NCBI GenBank assembly: GCA_023422835.1
Contig: JAFAGI010000012.1
Coordinates: 372,001-436,000 of the forward strand
DNA from: Bacteroidota bacterium
GTDB taxonomy: Bacteria > Bacteroidota > Bacteroidia > Chitinophagales > Chitinophagaceae
DNA: 64,000 bases
Reading direction: 5' to 3'
The translations under genes were made by a program, and so were the position numbers. Shown here in pieces: positions 18,298-26,216 of the stretch (the stretch's first letter is position 1; every line of letters begins with the position of its first letter). The notes under the pieces were generated by a model. The model was not told the DNA's origin, searched no databases, and saw nothing but the letters and a program-made list of their open reading frames with translations.

Positions 18298-18780
18298 AAA
18301 CAGCCATCTTCTTCCCACTACCGAAACTCCTCTGCAAACCAAAAATAGCGCCGATACGATAATTGGCTTTTATACCTTCATCTCCTCCTGCCATCCGAAC
18401 TTACGGTAGAAATGTCGCTGCCTGGAACCCATAGTAGTTCCCACTGTTGTTTTTAATCTATTTTACTTTAGTCAACCGTTTTTGCAGGTTGTAGTAATTC
18501 CTGTTTTCTAAGCTAATAAAAGGCGCAATTCCCGGCTTAGGGAATGAAACATCATCAGAGTTTTCACCCATACCTCAATACCTGTCTACATTGATGGTAT
18601 TAAAGGTAAGCATGCCATAGCCGGCACTTGCATAGATGATTAATCTTGGCGCTATCCTGAACTCACCTGCCAAAGACAATCCCGGCAGACTCAGGTTAAC
18701 TGAGTACTGCCGGTCTTTTAAGTATTCCTGCGCAGGCACATTCAGCCCATATGCAATGCGATTGCTAAAAAATATTTATT
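18298..18780 (-). pseudogene. decayed outer-membrane beta-barrel gene
   Basis: Minus-strand fragments in different frames spell a barrel protein: first NRIAYGLNVPAQEYLKD with SVNLSLPGLSLAGEF and APRLIIYASAGYGMLTFNTI (about 18770-18590), then NNSGNYYGFQAATF (about 18460-18415) and finally NYRIGAIFGLQRSFGSGKKM with a stop near 18298. Frameshifts and stops separate the parts, and no start survives. It lies directly beside the IS982 remnant, whose insertion may have started the decay. The original protein family cannot be named beyond outer-membrane barrel. Confidence 0.6.
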
Positions 18781-18868
18781 CATAGAGATGAAATAATTAT
18801 GATGAGTGTGCGACATAAAGTAACATCCGAACTTTATCTTAAATCAACTTCACAGTAAATATATACAA

Positions 18869-18896
18869 CAGCCATCCGCATGAATGCGAATGGCTG
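18869..18896 (-). terminator. hairpin after the lipoprotein gene
   Basis: CAGCCAT and ATGGCTG flank a CGCAT/ATGCG inner stem with one mismatch and a 2-base loop, 17 bp past the stop of the minus-strand gene at 18913. The T-tract is poor (TTGTATATATTT), so termination efficiency is uncertain. Confidence 0.5.
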
Positions 18897-18912
18897 ATTG
18901 ATTAAAGATTTT

Positions 18913-19932
18913 TTATTGATATTGTATGTACAGAGGACGTGGCGTAAAGTTTACCAGCTCTTCCGGTGTATATAAAAGCCCGCCTTTTTTAAGATCGTTT
19001 TTATAAAATAATTTAAAGCCGGTAAACTGTACTGGCTCCGGCACAATGAAATGCCTCCAGGTACCCGCCTTCAGGTCTTTAGGCCCCCAGCCGTCCATAT
19101 CAATGATCACCTGCACTTCAGGCACCAGCTTAATATCCTTATAATTTTTGATCATGTTTTGGGTAAAACGGTGCACCACCAGCATTTTGGGAGGAAGGTT
19201 GTTTTCTTTTACCACTGAAGCCAGTATGTCTATCACATCATTGATGTCGCTTGCCGTAAAATGGCCGATAACGCTGCCGGGGCGTTCGCCGCCTTTCATA
19301 GAAAATTCCGGGTCAATCCCAAAGTGTACTTTCGGATTTTTTAAATATTCTTTCAGCACTTCTGTTTCTGCTTTTGCGGAGCTGTGGCCAACCTGTATAT
19401 CCAGGAACACCAATGCATTGATCTCATTGGCCCAGTTGATGATGGTATCTATCTGTGCAAACGGCATCCTGTAGCGGTATTTGCCGTCTTTGCCCGGAGC
19501 ACCCTGTGCAGTAGCAGCAATGTAATGCAGCGCGGGTATTACAGGTGTTGTAGAGTCTGCCTTGGCCCACCTGTCTGCTTCAGCCAGCAGGCGCTTGAAC
19601 ATTTCTGGTTTCGGGTATTCACCCAGCGCACCCATTTTGGTGGAATACAGGTTACCGTAGTAAGCCACTACGCGGTTAAATGGCAATATTGCGCCGGGCA
19701 GCGGGTAAGGACCTTTTACCGGCCACCTGCCTGTGGTATCCTTATTGGCCATATGTGCCAGTCTTTTGTTGTAGTCAGCCGTATCCAGTGTAGCTTCGCC
19801 GGCTTTCTTTTCTCCTTTTGCAGCAACCGTATCGGCTTTGGCGCTATCAACGCCGTTTTGTTGTGTGCCGGAGCTGTTGCATCCCGCCAAAGCCAACCCC
19901 ATGCATGCGCAACTTAAAATCAAGAATCTCAT
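18913..19932 (-). CDS. lipoprotein of unknown function
   Basis: 339 residues from ATG 19932; the frame extends two codons to a TTG, which I reject. The N-terminus is a lipoprotein signal (MRFLILSCACMGLALAGCNS, lipobox LAGC). After an alanine/lysine-rich linker the domain begins near residue 55. Segments such as PVIPALHYIAATAQG, NALVFLDIQVGHSSAKAETE, VHFGIDPEFSMKGG, PPKMLVVHRFTQNMI and VQVIIDMDGWGPKDL look like successive beta strands of a TIM barrel carrying acidic residues, reminiscent of glycosidase-like folds. That is inference; I recognise no named family. Membrane-anchored, probably periplasmic side. Single gene with its own hairpin. Confidence 0.65.
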   Translation of the reverse strand: MRFLILSCACMGLALAGCNSSGTQQNGVDSAKADTVAAKGEKKAGEATLDTADYNKRLAHMANKDTTGRWPVKGPYPLPGAILPFNRVVAYYGNLYSTKMGALGEYPKPEMFKRLLAEADRWAKADSTTPVIPALHYIAATAQGAPGKDGKYRYRMPFAQIDTIINWANEINALVFLDIQVGHSSAKAETEVLKEYLKNPKVHFGIDPEFSMKGGERPGSVIGHFTASDINDVIDILASVVKENNLPPKMLVVHRFTQNMIKNYKDIKLVPEVQVIIDMDGWGPKDLKAGTWRHFIVPEPVQFTGFKLFYKNDLKKGGLLYTPEELVNFTPRPLYIQYQ

Positions 19933-20201
19933 GTTCAATGGTTTATAATTTTTTCAAAAATAGAGGATTCAATGCAATAAAAAATATTTATTTAAAAAAT
20001 CCTACATTAAGTTCAGAGAGTGAATTTATCCTGTCAATTAATAATTTTCAGACGGCTAAAATTAATTGACCCTGAATGCAGAAAATGCTTATTCTCGTAG
20101 CGTATCAATTACGGCAAAGATTTATTGTATCACACAAGTGGGTATTTGGACGTACAGAATCGCGCAAGAGAGGGAATTGCATCAGCAAAATGAAACACAC
20201 C

Positions 20202-20234
20202 AAAAAAAACCATCCGCTTTCACGAATGGTTTTG
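20202..20234 (-). terminator. intrinsic terminator of rpoD
   Basis: On the minus strand AAAACCATTCG and CGGATGGTTTT pair around TGAAAG and are followed by a run of T. It begins 20 bp past the rpoD stop. Confidence 0.8.
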
Positions 20235-20253
20235 TAAATTTTGCAACAAATGT

Positions 20254-21111
20254 TTAACCTAAATAAGACTTCAGAGCGCCGCTGTACCTTGCTTTCTGCA
20301 GGCGTTTAATGGCACGCTCCTTGATCTGGCGTATACGCTCCTTGGTAAGGTCGTACTTCTGCCCGATTTGTTCAATGGTGATGCCGTTTTCGCCATCAAG
20401 ACCGAAATAAGCATTCACAATTTCAGCTTCACGCGGGCTCAGCGATTTCAATACGCGGCGGATCTCCTCGCGCAGTGAATCTTTCATTACATCATCATCG
20501 GTATCGTCTGCGCCTTCGAGCAGGTCGCCCATAGCCACGTCTTCTGCTTCGTGTACCGGGGCATCCAGTGAAGTATGGCGGGTATTACTTTGAAAAATAT
20601 TGTTGATCTCCGTTTCGCTCATTTCCAGGATGCTTGCCAGTTCTTCGGTGCTGGGTTCACGCTCATGTTCCTGTTCAAAAGCCATGTAAGCCTTGTTGGC
20701 TTTGTTATAAGTGCCTATTTTGTTTTGAGGCAGGCGGACTAATCTTCCCTGCTCTGCCAACGCCTGTAAAATGGACTGGCGGATCCACCATACAGCGTAT
20801 GAAATGAATTTGAAACCTTTGGTTTCGTCAAAGCGTTGTGCTGCTTTGATCAAGCCGAGGTTGCCCTCGTTAATTAAATCACTAAGTGAAAGCCCCTGAT
20901 GCTGGTATTGCTTGGCCACAGACACCACAAAGCGCAGGTTGGCCTGTACCAGTTTATCCAAAGCTCTCTGATCACCCATCTTGATCTTTTGTGCAAGCGT
21001 AGTTTCTTCTTCAGGAGTGATCATGGATATTTTTGAAATTTCCTGTAGATATTTTTCTACCGCCTGAGAGTCACGATTGGTGATTTGGGTAGCAATCTTT
21101 AGTTGCCTCAT
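20254..21111 (-). CDS. rpoD: primary sigma factor RpoD/SigA, short Bacteroidota form
   Basis: 285 residues, lacking region 1.1 as in Bacteroidota housekeeping sigma factors. Region 1.2 (DSQAVEKYLQEISKISMITPEEE) is followed by region 2 (LVQANLRFVVSVAKQYQHQGLSLSDLINEGNLGL, then KGFKFISYAVWWIRQSILQALAEQ), region 3 (about 130-200) and region 4 (LSPREAEIVNAYFGL, then TIEQIGQKYDLTKERIRQIKERAIKRL). It directs RNA polymerase to the TAnnTTTG promoters seen throughout the window. Monocistronic with a TACCTTTG box about 78 bp upstream and a strong terminator. Confidence 0.97.
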   Translation of the reverse strand: MRQLKIATQITNRDSQAVEKYLQEISKISMITPEEETTLAQKIKMGDQRALDKLVQANLRFVVSVAKQYQHQGLSLSDLINEGNLGLIKAAQRFDETKGFKFISYAVWWIRQSILQALAEQGRLVRLPQNKIGTYNKANKAYMAFEQEHEREPSTEELASILEMSETEINNIFQSNTRHTSLDAPVHEAEDVAMGDLLEGADDTDDDVMKDSLREEIRRVLKSLSPREAEIVNAYFGLDGENGITIEQIGQKYDLTKERIRQIKERAIKRLQKARYSGALKSYLG

Positions 21112-21188
21112 AAACTAATTTGTCCTTTAATGTGTACTTTGCGAAAAATACGTATGAAATGTTGATATGTATCCTAAATTACAAACTG

Positions 21189-21196
21189 CAAAGGTA
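21189..21196 (-). promoter_or_regulatory. -7 element TACCTTTG upstream of rpoD
   Basis: Exact TAnnTTTG match on the minus strand, leaving a leader of about 70 bases before the ATG. No TTTG at -33 is visible. Confidence 0.45.
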
Positions 21197-21331
21197 CAAA
21201 AATTCTACCGAAAACTAATAAAAAGTTTGTTTTCACGGTTTTTACGACAATTTTACCACTTTAGCTTTTTTTACGTCGCGGCAACCTATTGCCAACGCAA
21301 AAATTAATCTTATTTACTTGAAGATTGCACT

Positions 21332-21339
21332 TATCTTTG
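21332..21339 (+). promoter_or_regulatory. -7 element TATCTTTG upstream of pgi
   Basis: Exact TAnnTTTG match 33 bp before the chosen pgi ATG at 21373. Its position between the longer frame start (21325) and that ATG supports the shorter start. Confidence 0.5.
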
Positions 21340-21372
21340 GCATCCAATTTAATAGTAAAGAAAGATTTAGTT

Positions 21373-23028
21373 ATGTTACCTAAGATCAACCCGACAACTA
21401 CACAGGCATGGCTGCTCCTGAAAAAGCATTTTGATGATGAGATCAGCCGCACAAAGATCAGCGACCTTTTTAAAAAAGATGCAGAAAGGTTCTCTAAATT
21501 CTCCATCAGTTTTGACGATATACTTTTCGATTTTTCAAAAAACCTGATCACGGAAAAAACCATGCAATTGTTGCGCAGTCTTGCCGAAGATTGCCAGGTA
21601 AAGTCTGCCATTGATGCTATGTTTAACGGCGAAAGCATCAACGAAACAGAAAACCGGGCAGTGCTGCACACTGCACTCAGGAACTTTTCAGGAAACCCTG
21701 TAATGGTTGATGGCAAAGATGTAATGCCCGATGTGCAGCGCGTACTGCAACAGATGAAAAGCTTTGCGGAAAAGGTTCATTCCGGTGAATGGAAAGGCTA
21801 CACCGGCAAAAAAATAAAATACATTGTAAACATCGGCATCGGCGGCAGCGATCTGGGCCCCGTAATGGTTACCGAAGCGCTGAAACCGTACTGGATTGAA
21901 GGTATTGAACCTTATTTTGTAAGCAATGTAGACGGTACACACATTGCTGAAACCCTGAAAAAAGTAAATCCCGAAGAGACGCTCTTTTTAATAGCTTCTA
22001 AAACTTTTACTACCCAGGAAACCATGACCAACGCGCATACTGCACGCAGCTGGTTCCTAGAAGCAGCTAAAAACGAAAGCGAGATAGCCAAACACTTTGT
22101 TGCGCTGAGCACCAACGAAAAAGCCGTAGCACAGTTCGGCATAGATACGGCCAACATGTTTGAGTTCTGGGATTGGGTTGGCGGCAGGTATTCCTTATGG
22201 AGTGCCATCGGTTTGTCTATAGTGTTGACTATCGGTTATGATCATTTCGAAGCATTACTCAAAGGCGCCTACAAAACAGATGAGCATTTTAAAACCGCTC
22301 CTTTAGATAAAAATATTCCCGTGATCATGGCTGTGTTGGGCATCTGGTATATTAATTTCCTTAAAGCACAGACCCAGGTAATTTTACCTTATGATCAATA
22401 CCTGCACCGCTTCGCAGCTTATTTTCAGCAGGGCGATATGGAAAGCAATGGCAAAAGCATTGACCGCAAGGGTGATGAAGTATCTTATAAAACCGGACCT
22501 GTGATCTGGGGCGAACCCGGCACCAACGGCCAGCATGCGTTCTACCAACTGATCCACCAGGGAACCATACTGATACCGGCAGATTTTATTGCTCCTGCCA
22601 TCAGCCACAACCCTATTGGCGATCACCACCTGAAGCTGATGAGTAATTTCTTTGCACAGACAGAAGCGCTGATGAATGGCAAAGATGAAAAAACAGTACG
22701 CGAAGAGCTGAAGGCAGCAGGCAAAACCGATGAAGAAATTAAGAAACTCACGCCGTTTAAAGTATTCAAAGGCAACAAGCCGACCAACTCTTTCCTGATC
22801 AAAGCAATTACGCCGGAAACACTGGGCAGCCTGATCGCTTTGTACGAGCATAAAATATTTGTGCAAGGCATTATCTGGAACATTTTCAGCTTCGATCAGT
22901 GGGGCGTGGAGCTGGGTAAGCAACTGGCAGGCCAAATACTTCCCGAACTGGAGAATAACGAAGAAGTTTCTGCGCATGACTGCTCAACCAACGGCCTCAT
23001 TAACAAATTTAAAGAGATGAGAAAATAA
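21373..23028 (+). CDS. pgi: glucose-6-phosphate isomerase
   Basis: Interconverts glucose 6-phosphate and fructose 6-phosphate in the cytoplasm. 551 residues from ATG 21373, in line with the long bacterial/eukaryotic form; the upstream ATG at 21325 would add 16 residues and start before the promoter box. Family signatures are present: [18 protein letters not shown] (phosphate binding, near 150), [13 protein letters not shown] (near 212), [14 protein letters not shown] (near 270), [11 protein letters not shown] (near 355) and the C-terminal motif [13 protein letters not shown]. The fructose 6-phosphate it makes is also a substrate of the sucrose-phosphate synthase at 50.4 kb. Confidence 0.97.
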   Translation: MLPKINPTTTQAWLLLKKHFDDEISRTKISDLFKKDAERFSKFSISFDDILFDFSKNLITEKTMQLLRSLAEDCQVKSAIDAMFNGESINETENRAVLHTALRNFSGNPVMVDGKDVMPDVQRVLQQMKSFAEKVHSGEWKGYTGKKIKYIVNIGIGGSDLGPVMVTEALKPYWIEGIEPYFVSNVDGTHIAETLKKVNPEETLFLIASKTFTTQETMTNAHTARSWFLEAAKNESEIAKHFVALSTNEKAVAQFGIDTANMFEFWDWVGGRYSLWSAIGLSIVLTIGYDHFEALLKGAYKTDEHFKTAPLDKNIPVIMAVLGIWYINFLKAQTQVILPYDQYLHRFAAYFQQGDMESNGKSIDRKGDEVSYKTGPVIWGEPGTNGQHAFYQLIHQGTILIPADFIAPAISHNPIGDHHLKLMSNFFAQTEALMNGKDEKTVREELKAAGKTDEEIKKLTPFKVFKGNKPTNSFLIKAITPETLGSLIALYEHKIFVQGIIWNIFSFDQWGVELGKQLAGQILPELENNEEVSAHDCSTNGLINKFKEMRK

Positions 23029-23093
23029 GCAACTGATTTTTCTTACCTTTAATGTGTCATGTGCATTTGTTAGCTAATTTTAAAACAATCGCT

Positions 23094-23456
23094 ATGCAAA
23101 AGCTTCTCATTTTCATCGCAGCATTTTTTATAACTATCGCCGGTTTTGCACAGGAAAAAGATTCCTCCAAAAAGCAACACATGTATACATTCAAATTGGA
23201 TACTGCAGCGCTATCTAAATTTTATAAGCAGCAGGGCGAAGCTTATGCGGCTGTTAAGAAAAAAAACACGCTACCAAAAACAAAACCGGTACAAATCCCG
23301 TTGGTAGTCATTGCCAAAACAGGCATAGTGCCTATGCCGAATGCTTACAACAAGCAGTCAGACAGTTCAGTACCGATGCCTAACGCATACGTAACGTCAA
23401 AGCTAAAAAGAAACCTGGTAAATAATACAACGGCCGGCAACGGCCGTTTTTCATAG
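23094..23456 (+). CDS. small secreted protein with duplicated VPMPNAY motif
   Basis: 120 residues from ATG 23094, which gives a clean signal peptide (MQKLLIFIAAFFITIAGFAQ); the frame start at 23052 would put 14 polar residues before it. The mature part is lysine-rich and contains IVPMPNAYNKQSDSS followed by VPMPNAYVTSKL, a direct repeat of VPMPNAY. No family recognised. The last codons overlap a terminator hairpin, so the 3' end of the gene also ends transcription. Confidence 0.6.
   Translation: MQKLLIFIAAFFITIAGFAQEKDSSKKQHMYTFKLDTAALSKFYKQQGEAYAAVKKKNTLPKTKPVQIPLVVIAKTGIVPMPNAYNKQSDSSVPMPNAYVTSKLKRNLVNNTTAGNGRFS
23430..23453 (+). terminator. terminator overlapping the 3' end of the small secreted protein gene
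   Basis: ACGGCC and GGCCGT pair around GGCAAC and run into TTTTTC just before the TAG at 23454-23456. The hairpin is inside the coding sequence. Confidence 0.65.
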
Positions 23457-23467
23457 CGAAAAACACT

Positions 23468-23869
23468 ATGTATCAACCTTACAAACCACAAGGAGTAAAT
23501 ACTGCCAATGTATACCTGATCAACAAAGACCTTGCGGCGCTTATTTATTTTGTTGAACAAACTTTTAACGCACAGGTGATAGAAAAAGTTACCCGGCCTG
23601 GTGGCTCTGTTGCCCACGCCGAAATAAGGATAGAGGACTCAACAATCATGGCTGGCGCGGCTTCTGAAAATTTTAAAGAATGCACTGCAGGCATTTATGT
23701 ATACGTTGCCGATTGCGATGCCTCCTACGCAAAAGCGCTGGAAGCCGGGGCTGTATCCGTTATGCGTCCTCAAACCAGGCATGATGAAAAAGAGCGCTAC
23801 GGCGGAGTTAAAGACAGCAACGGCAATACCTGGTGGATAGCGAGCTATTATCAACCGAAAGCAGGATAA
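23468..23869 (+). CDS. VOC (glyoxalase/bleomycin-resistance fold) family protein
   Basis: 133 residues, the PhnB-like length. Two beta-alpha-beta-beta-beta units are visible: VYLINKDLAALIYFVEQTFNAQVIEK to AHAEIRIEDSTIMAG, and GIYVYVADCDASYAKALEAGAVSVMRP to ERYGGVKDSNGNTWWIASY. H/E-type metal ligands occur as in the PhnB subgroup (AHAEI), but the substrate is unknown. Cytoplasmic; starts 11 bp after the preceding gene and its internal terminator. Confidence 0.85.
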   Translation: MYQPYKPQGVNTANVYLINKDLAALIYFVEQTFNAQVIEKVTRPGGSVAHAEIRIEDSTIMAGAASENFKECTAGIYVYVADCDASYAKALEAGAVSVMRPQTRHDEKERYGGVKDSNGNTWWIASYYQPKAG

Positions 23870-23914
23870 TATTTTTTAACTATTTTAAATTAAATAGTAA
23901 GATGAGTATTTATG

Positions 23915-23925
23915 ACCTGAGTTCG
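23915..23925. mobile_element. solitary IS-end-like sequence
   Basis: ACCTGAGTTCG is the exact reverse complement of the IS982-side sequence at 18280-18290. It stands alone about 80 bp before the IS1595-type remnant and probably marks an old insertion. Confidence 0.3.
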
Positions 23926-24001
23926 CCTAATAAAATATTGAATGACTATCCTTAATTTGAAATAGCTACTTTTATTAGGAGATTCGTACTAAAATTATTA
24001 G

Positions 24002-24148
24002 TTATGGAATTATCTGGATTTTTTAGCAAGTAATTACCTCAATGAATTTTGCTATAAGTTTAACCGAAGATATTTCGGTGAGCATTTGTTCGACAGAGTG
24101 CTGATAGCATCATTATCAAACCCATGGTATAAAACCTTTTCCAATTAG
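24002..24148 (+). pseudogene. C-terminal remnant of an IS1595-family (ISXO2-like) transposase
   Basis: The frame reads LWNYLDFLASNYLNEFCYKF then NRRYFGEHLFDRVLIASLSN and stops at 24146-24148. The YLNEFCYxFNRR...LFDR pattern is the typical C-terminus of Bacteroidota ISXO2-like transposases. No catalytic part remains. Followed directly by interspersed repeat modules. Confidence 0.65.
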
Positions 24149-24165
24149 CGGATAGTCATTAAAAA

Positions 24166-24370
24166 TTAAATATACACACATCAAACGCTCCTGATAATGT
24201 TTTGTACCCAGGGAAATGTATAACCAGAGCGTTCCATGAAACTTAGCCGCAAAGAGACGCACTAAAAAATGCAGACTTGAATACCATAAATTAGGAATGT
24301 GTACCAACCAGGAATGAGTATTCAATCTAAAAGGCTGGTCATTCATGTGCAATTGAAAAACAAATAAAAA
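24166..24370 (+). repeat. interspersed repeat, copy with B module followed by A module
   Basis: The B module (about 24166-24275) starts AAATATACACACATCAAACG, includes CAGGGAAATGTATAA and GCGTTCCATGAAA and ends TTAGCCGCAAAG; the A module (about 24299-24370) reads TACCAACCAGGAATGAGTAT, GGCTGGTCATTCATGTG and an A-rich tail. Both match the 41.4-kb copy, in the other order. GAATGA/TCATTC can pair in the A part. Confidence 0.65.
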
Positions 24371-24487
24371 TTTGTTATTTTCGTCTACACCATGAAAGCG
24401 CGGGCGGGATGACGTCTATGTGTGCATTGGTTTTCTTAAAAATGCGCCTACGCACAAGAAATAGATAAAGATATAAATTGATAAAAT

Positions 24488-24808
24488 ATGAATAAGAAAT
24501 TCAGATATGCCTCCGCAACGCAGGCAGTTAGCAATTTACAGCAACAAGGCTTTGACAAAGATTTTCGCATTGAAGGGGAATACATTGTGTGCGAAGATGA
24601 AAAATTTGATGCTGATGAATTAAAAATTTCGGTTGTTTACCGCTACGAAGGCCAAAGCGATCCCGGTGACGAAACAACAGTATATGGTATTGAAACACAC
24701 ACCGGCATAAAAGGCATCTTGCTTGTTGCGGACGGTATTTATTCCGATGCAGATTCCATGAAAATCCTTAAGAAACTTCATAAAGCAAAAATTGAAGGCT
24801 ATCAATAA
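24488..24808 (+). CDS. conserved hypothetical protein, 106 residues
   Basis: A small soluble protein with no signal peptide or membrane span. The N-terminal part (YASATQAVSNLQQQGFDKDFRIEG) and the acidic middle (VYRYEGQSDPGDETTVYGIETHTGIKGILLVADGIYSD) resemble short Bacteroidota proteins that are sometimes labelled phosphoribosylpyrophosphate synthetase-like, a label I would not trust because no PRPP loop is present. Function unknown. It lies 10 bp upstream of the broken baeRF-like gene and was probably its operon partner. Confidence 0.6.
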   Translation: MNKKFRYASATQAVSNLQQQGFDKDFRIEGEYIVCEDEKFDADELKISVVYRYEGQSDPGDETTVYGIETHTGIKGILLVADGIYSDADSMKILKKLHKAKIEGYQ

Positions 24809-24818
24809 ATTGTGAATT

Positions 24819-25452
24819 ATGAACCATATACTTAAAAAAATAAAAGATCTATCCAGTGGATGTTGTGTTACAATTCTTCTCAACACACACAATACCTTTC
24901 CGGACAATGAAAAAGACCCGATAGTATTGAAAAATTTGATATAGGAAGCTACTCAGCGCTTGCCGGAAGAATGCGATGCTAATGTAGCTAAGAAGCTGTC
25001 TGAAAAATTAAGTGACCTGGCAAAAACTAATGAGAAAACAGCCGAATATACCCGGCTCCCTATAGTAGTGGAAAATCGTGTAAGCATTGGCAATACTTCG
25101 CTACCCGCGATTTAATCAGAGCTTTATATAAAGATAAAGAATATTACCTGCTGGTACTAAGCAAGGACAAGGCACGCCTGATTGAAGCTTTTAACGACAA
25201 AGTGGTGCAGGAGTTAGAAGGCAGCTTTCCTATAGAGAATGTTTTTTGCATCCTAAACAAACTGCCGAGGCAGCCATTGGCAGGCGCCGAACAAATTTGC
25301 AAGAAGAGTTTTTCAACATTGTAGATAAGCAACTGATAGAAGCAATTAAACTAAACCCCTGGCCGGTTTTAATCTGTACAGAAGAATCAAACTACCATGT
25401 GTATTTAAAAGTTGCTGATAGAAAGGAGATCATCTTAGGCCATCTGAACTGA
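24819..25452 (+). pseudogene. decayed baeRF-like (release-factor-fold) gene
   Basis: Starts MNHILKKIKDLSSGCCVTIL then LLNTHNTFPDNEKDPIVLKN and meets a TAG near 24942. The same frame goes on with RLPEECDANVAKKLSEKLSD, loses sequence around EKTAEYTRLP (a deletion relative to intact relatives), then YYLLVLSKDKARLIEAFNDK and QELEGSFPIENVF. The final piece in another frame is EESNYHVYLKVADRKEIILG and ends at 25452. This is the pattern of bacterial archaeo-eukaryotic release-factor-like (baeRF) proteins, normally about 370 residues. Stop codon, deletion, frameshift and a missing C-terminus make it nonfunctional. Confidence 0.65.
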
Positions 25453-25564
25453 TGCAGTACTTTGCAAAATGTGAAATAATGCCCCTACTTACGCTTTTTG
25501 ACAATAAAGCGAGTTTGATATGATTCCAAAAGGAGTTTGGTTTAAAAAGAGAGATAGCCATATA

Positions 25565-25790
25565 TTATAATTTAATCAAAAAGTATGCTTTGTCTTGGAT
25601 AGCTTTTAGCCCACGTTCCCAAACGTCTCCGTCGCTGAGTGCCACTATATCTGCTATAAAAGATATGTAGTGGTTATCTTGTACCACTCCTTGTAATATT
25701 TGTATTGTAAATATAACATTCTCTCCATTATTATGGTTAACGTGATGGTGTATATACCAATAAAATTGTTCTTGTCTGCATACTTAACTC
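25565..25790 (-). pseudogene. C-terminal gene remnant, family unknown
   Basis: The minus-strand frame reads EQFYWYIHHHVNHNNGENVI, continues through QILQGVVQDNHYISFIADIV and LSDGDVWERGLKAIQDKAYF and stops with TAA at 25565-25567. An in-frame stop lies just upstream near 25790 and no start exists, so this is a gene tail. The sequence looks protein-like (balanced composition, no stops) but I do not recognise it. The rest of 25453-26030 holds nothing further that I can identify. Confidence 0.4.
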
Positions 25791-26036
25791 AGCAGTTGTA
25801 TCACCTAAGAAGGTGTCACCACACCAGGATGAATTGTAAAGGACCGTTACGCAAGAATTTATAGCTGCAGTTGATTTTTTGTAAGATCTTTATGCAACTA
25901 ATTTAGAGCAAGCAAATTGGTTTTAATATCTTCAATTGATTTAAATGCTTATTTAGAAATATATTGGTGAAGCAGTAGAATGCGCGCAATACACAAGGTC
26001 CTATTAATTTTATTGGAGTAAATTGAGTGTAAACAA

Positions 26037-26065
26037 AAAAAGACATTGATGCTCAATGTCTTTTT
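26037..26065 (-). terminator. terminator of tRNA-Ser
   Basis: A perfect 13-bp inverted repeat (AAAAAGACATTGA and its complement) with a 3-base loop and a terminal T-run on the minus strand, 1 bp from the 3' end of the tRNA. Confidence 0.85.
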
Positions 26066-26066
26066 G

Positions 26067-26155
26067 CGGTGAGGGAGGGATTCGAACCCTCGGTACAGTT
26101 TAACCCGTACGGCAGTTTAGCAAACTACTGATTTCAGCCACTCATCCACCTCACC
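26067..26155 (-). tRNA. tRNA-Ser(GCU)
   Basis: 89 nt including the discriminator. The acceptor arms GGTGAGG and CCTCACC pair perfectly, with discriminator G. The anticodon loop is TTTGCTA with anticodon GCT (26119-26121 on the plus strand as AGC), flanked by an anticodon stem CAGTA/TACTG-like pairing (CAGTAG...CTG). A long variable arm (CCGTACGG-GTTAAAC-type) and the T arm GGGTTCGAATCCC mark a class II serine tRNA. No CCA is encoded. Reads AGC and AGU codons. Confidence 0.95.
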
Positions 26156-26216
26156 TTTCGCTTAAACAGGGATGCAAATGTATTACTCCATTTTTATAAT
26201 ACCAAATTTTTAACCG

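Noticed and set aside
20036..20200. Possible small gene between the lipoprotein and rpoD
   Set aside because: The short frames here end in the rpoD terminator and have no leader or protein character.
24116..24352. 78-codon minus-strand frame over the repeat modules
   Set aside because: It lies entirely in interspersed repeat sequence and does not occur as an intact frame in the other copies.
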